Assembly: GCA_050999295.1 (NCBI GenBank)
Contig: JBPCPI010000070.1
Span: forward strand, 1-5,060
Direction: 5' to 3'
Length of the DNA stretch: 5,060 bases
Origin: JACCQS01 sp050999295
Lineage (GTDB): Bacteria > Actinomycetota > Actinomycetes > Mycobacteriales > Geodermatophilaceae
The notes below the pieces were generated by a model that was not told the DNA's origin, ran no database searches, and saw only the letters and a list, made by a program, of their open reading frames with translations. The position numbers were made by a program, and so were the translations under genes. Every line of letters starts with the position of its first letter. The first letter of the stretch is position 1. Of this stretch, positions 4,892 to 5,060 are shown one piece after another.

Positions 4892-4930
4892 GCCGACAAC
4901 AGTCAGCGCGACTTCGCACTCGCTGCCTAA
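4892..4930 (+). other. tmRNA tag-peptide reading frame (ADNSQRDFALAA)
   Basis: The internal frame of tmRNA has a GCC resume codon at 4892 and ends with TAA at 4928-4930. It encodes ADNSQRDFALAA. The C-terminal ALAA is the signal recognised by ClpXP-type proteases. The QRDxALAA ending resembles mycobacterial and corynebacterial tags, which carry Y where this one has F. The final stalled peptide would also gain the alanine carried by tmRNA itself. Confidence 0.93.
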
Positions 4931-5060
4931 GCGGGTCTGAAGTCCGTCAGACCGGGAGGGCCTCCGGCCCGGACCCTGGCGCCGCTAGGAGGATCACCGT
5001 ACGACCCGGTTGCGGGGGCGTACGGGACACCAAACAGCAACTGGGCCTGTCACACCGACT

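Larger units (their letters stand above)
4794..5060 (+). ncRNA. ssrA: Transfer-messenger RNA (tmRNA), 5' part, truncated by window end
   Basis: tmRNA rescues ribosomes stalled on broken mRNA: it enters like alanyl-tRNA, then serves as a short message that adds a degradation tag. The mature 5' end is placed at GGGGGTG (4794-4800), the 5' strand of the acceptor stem. The conserved tmRNA stretch GGTCTCGACTTCG follows, closely matching the actinobacterial consensus as I recall it from Mycobacterium. Then come pseudoknot 1, the tag frame (4892-4930), a 7-bp hairpin (4934-4940 with 4947-4953), GGCCCGGACCCTGGCGC (4967-4983) in the pseudoknot 2 region, and a further 7-bp stem (4997-5003 with 5019-5025). 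About 267 bases are present; the usual length is about 360-390. The last pseudoknot(s) and the 3' tRNA-like half lie beyond the window. Identification is very secure; the exact 5' base may differ by one. Confidence 0.97.

Overview
The window looks like a chromosomal segment of a high-GC actinomycete (Actinomycetota). The base composition, the GTG starts with 4-base GTGA overlaps, the ftsX-smpB order and an actinobacterial-type tmRNA whose tag reads ADNSQRDFALAA all point that way. I cannot fix the order or genus from the sequence.

Layout, left to right. Positions 1-606 hold the C-terminal part of FtsX (cell division; the start lies outside the window). A perfect 19-bp inverted repeat (622-674) fills the gap before smpB (691-1167), the protein partner of tmRNA. 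The smpB stop overlaps the GTG start of a metal-dependent amidohydrolase of the amidohydrolase-2 type (1164-2096). A second, unrelated perfect 16-bp inverted repeat (2111-2180) occupies nearly all of the next gap. It ends 3 bases before a DksA/TraR-type zinc-finger protein (2184-2555). A tandem GNAT acetyltransferase (2655-3659) has its own strong ribosome binding site. It is followed by a SnoaL/NTF2-like protein (3694-4071), whose stop overlaps the start of a NYN/PIN-like putative ribonuclease (4068-4508).

On the opposite strand, 4526-4684 encodes a 52-residue two-helix membrane protein that is easy to miss. It has a terminator-like hairpin downstream and a -10-like box placed exactly for a leaderless transcript. 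Divergent from it is ssrA (tmRNA), from 4794 and cut off by the window end at 5060, so the alanine-accepting 3' end is missing.

Functional theme: both halves of trans-translation (SmpB and tmRNA) lie within about 4 kb of each other, with a set of less characterised genes between them. The most suggestive of these is the NYN-domain protein, because a NYN protein of Bacillus (Rae1/YacP) cleaves mRNA on the ribosome. Any link to ribosome rescue here is inference from position and fold only. The two strong inverted repeats, each placed directly before a start codon, are the clearest structure not explained by genes. I see no CRISPR array, insertion sequence, phage gene or defence system, and nothing that clearly amounts to a wholly new system.
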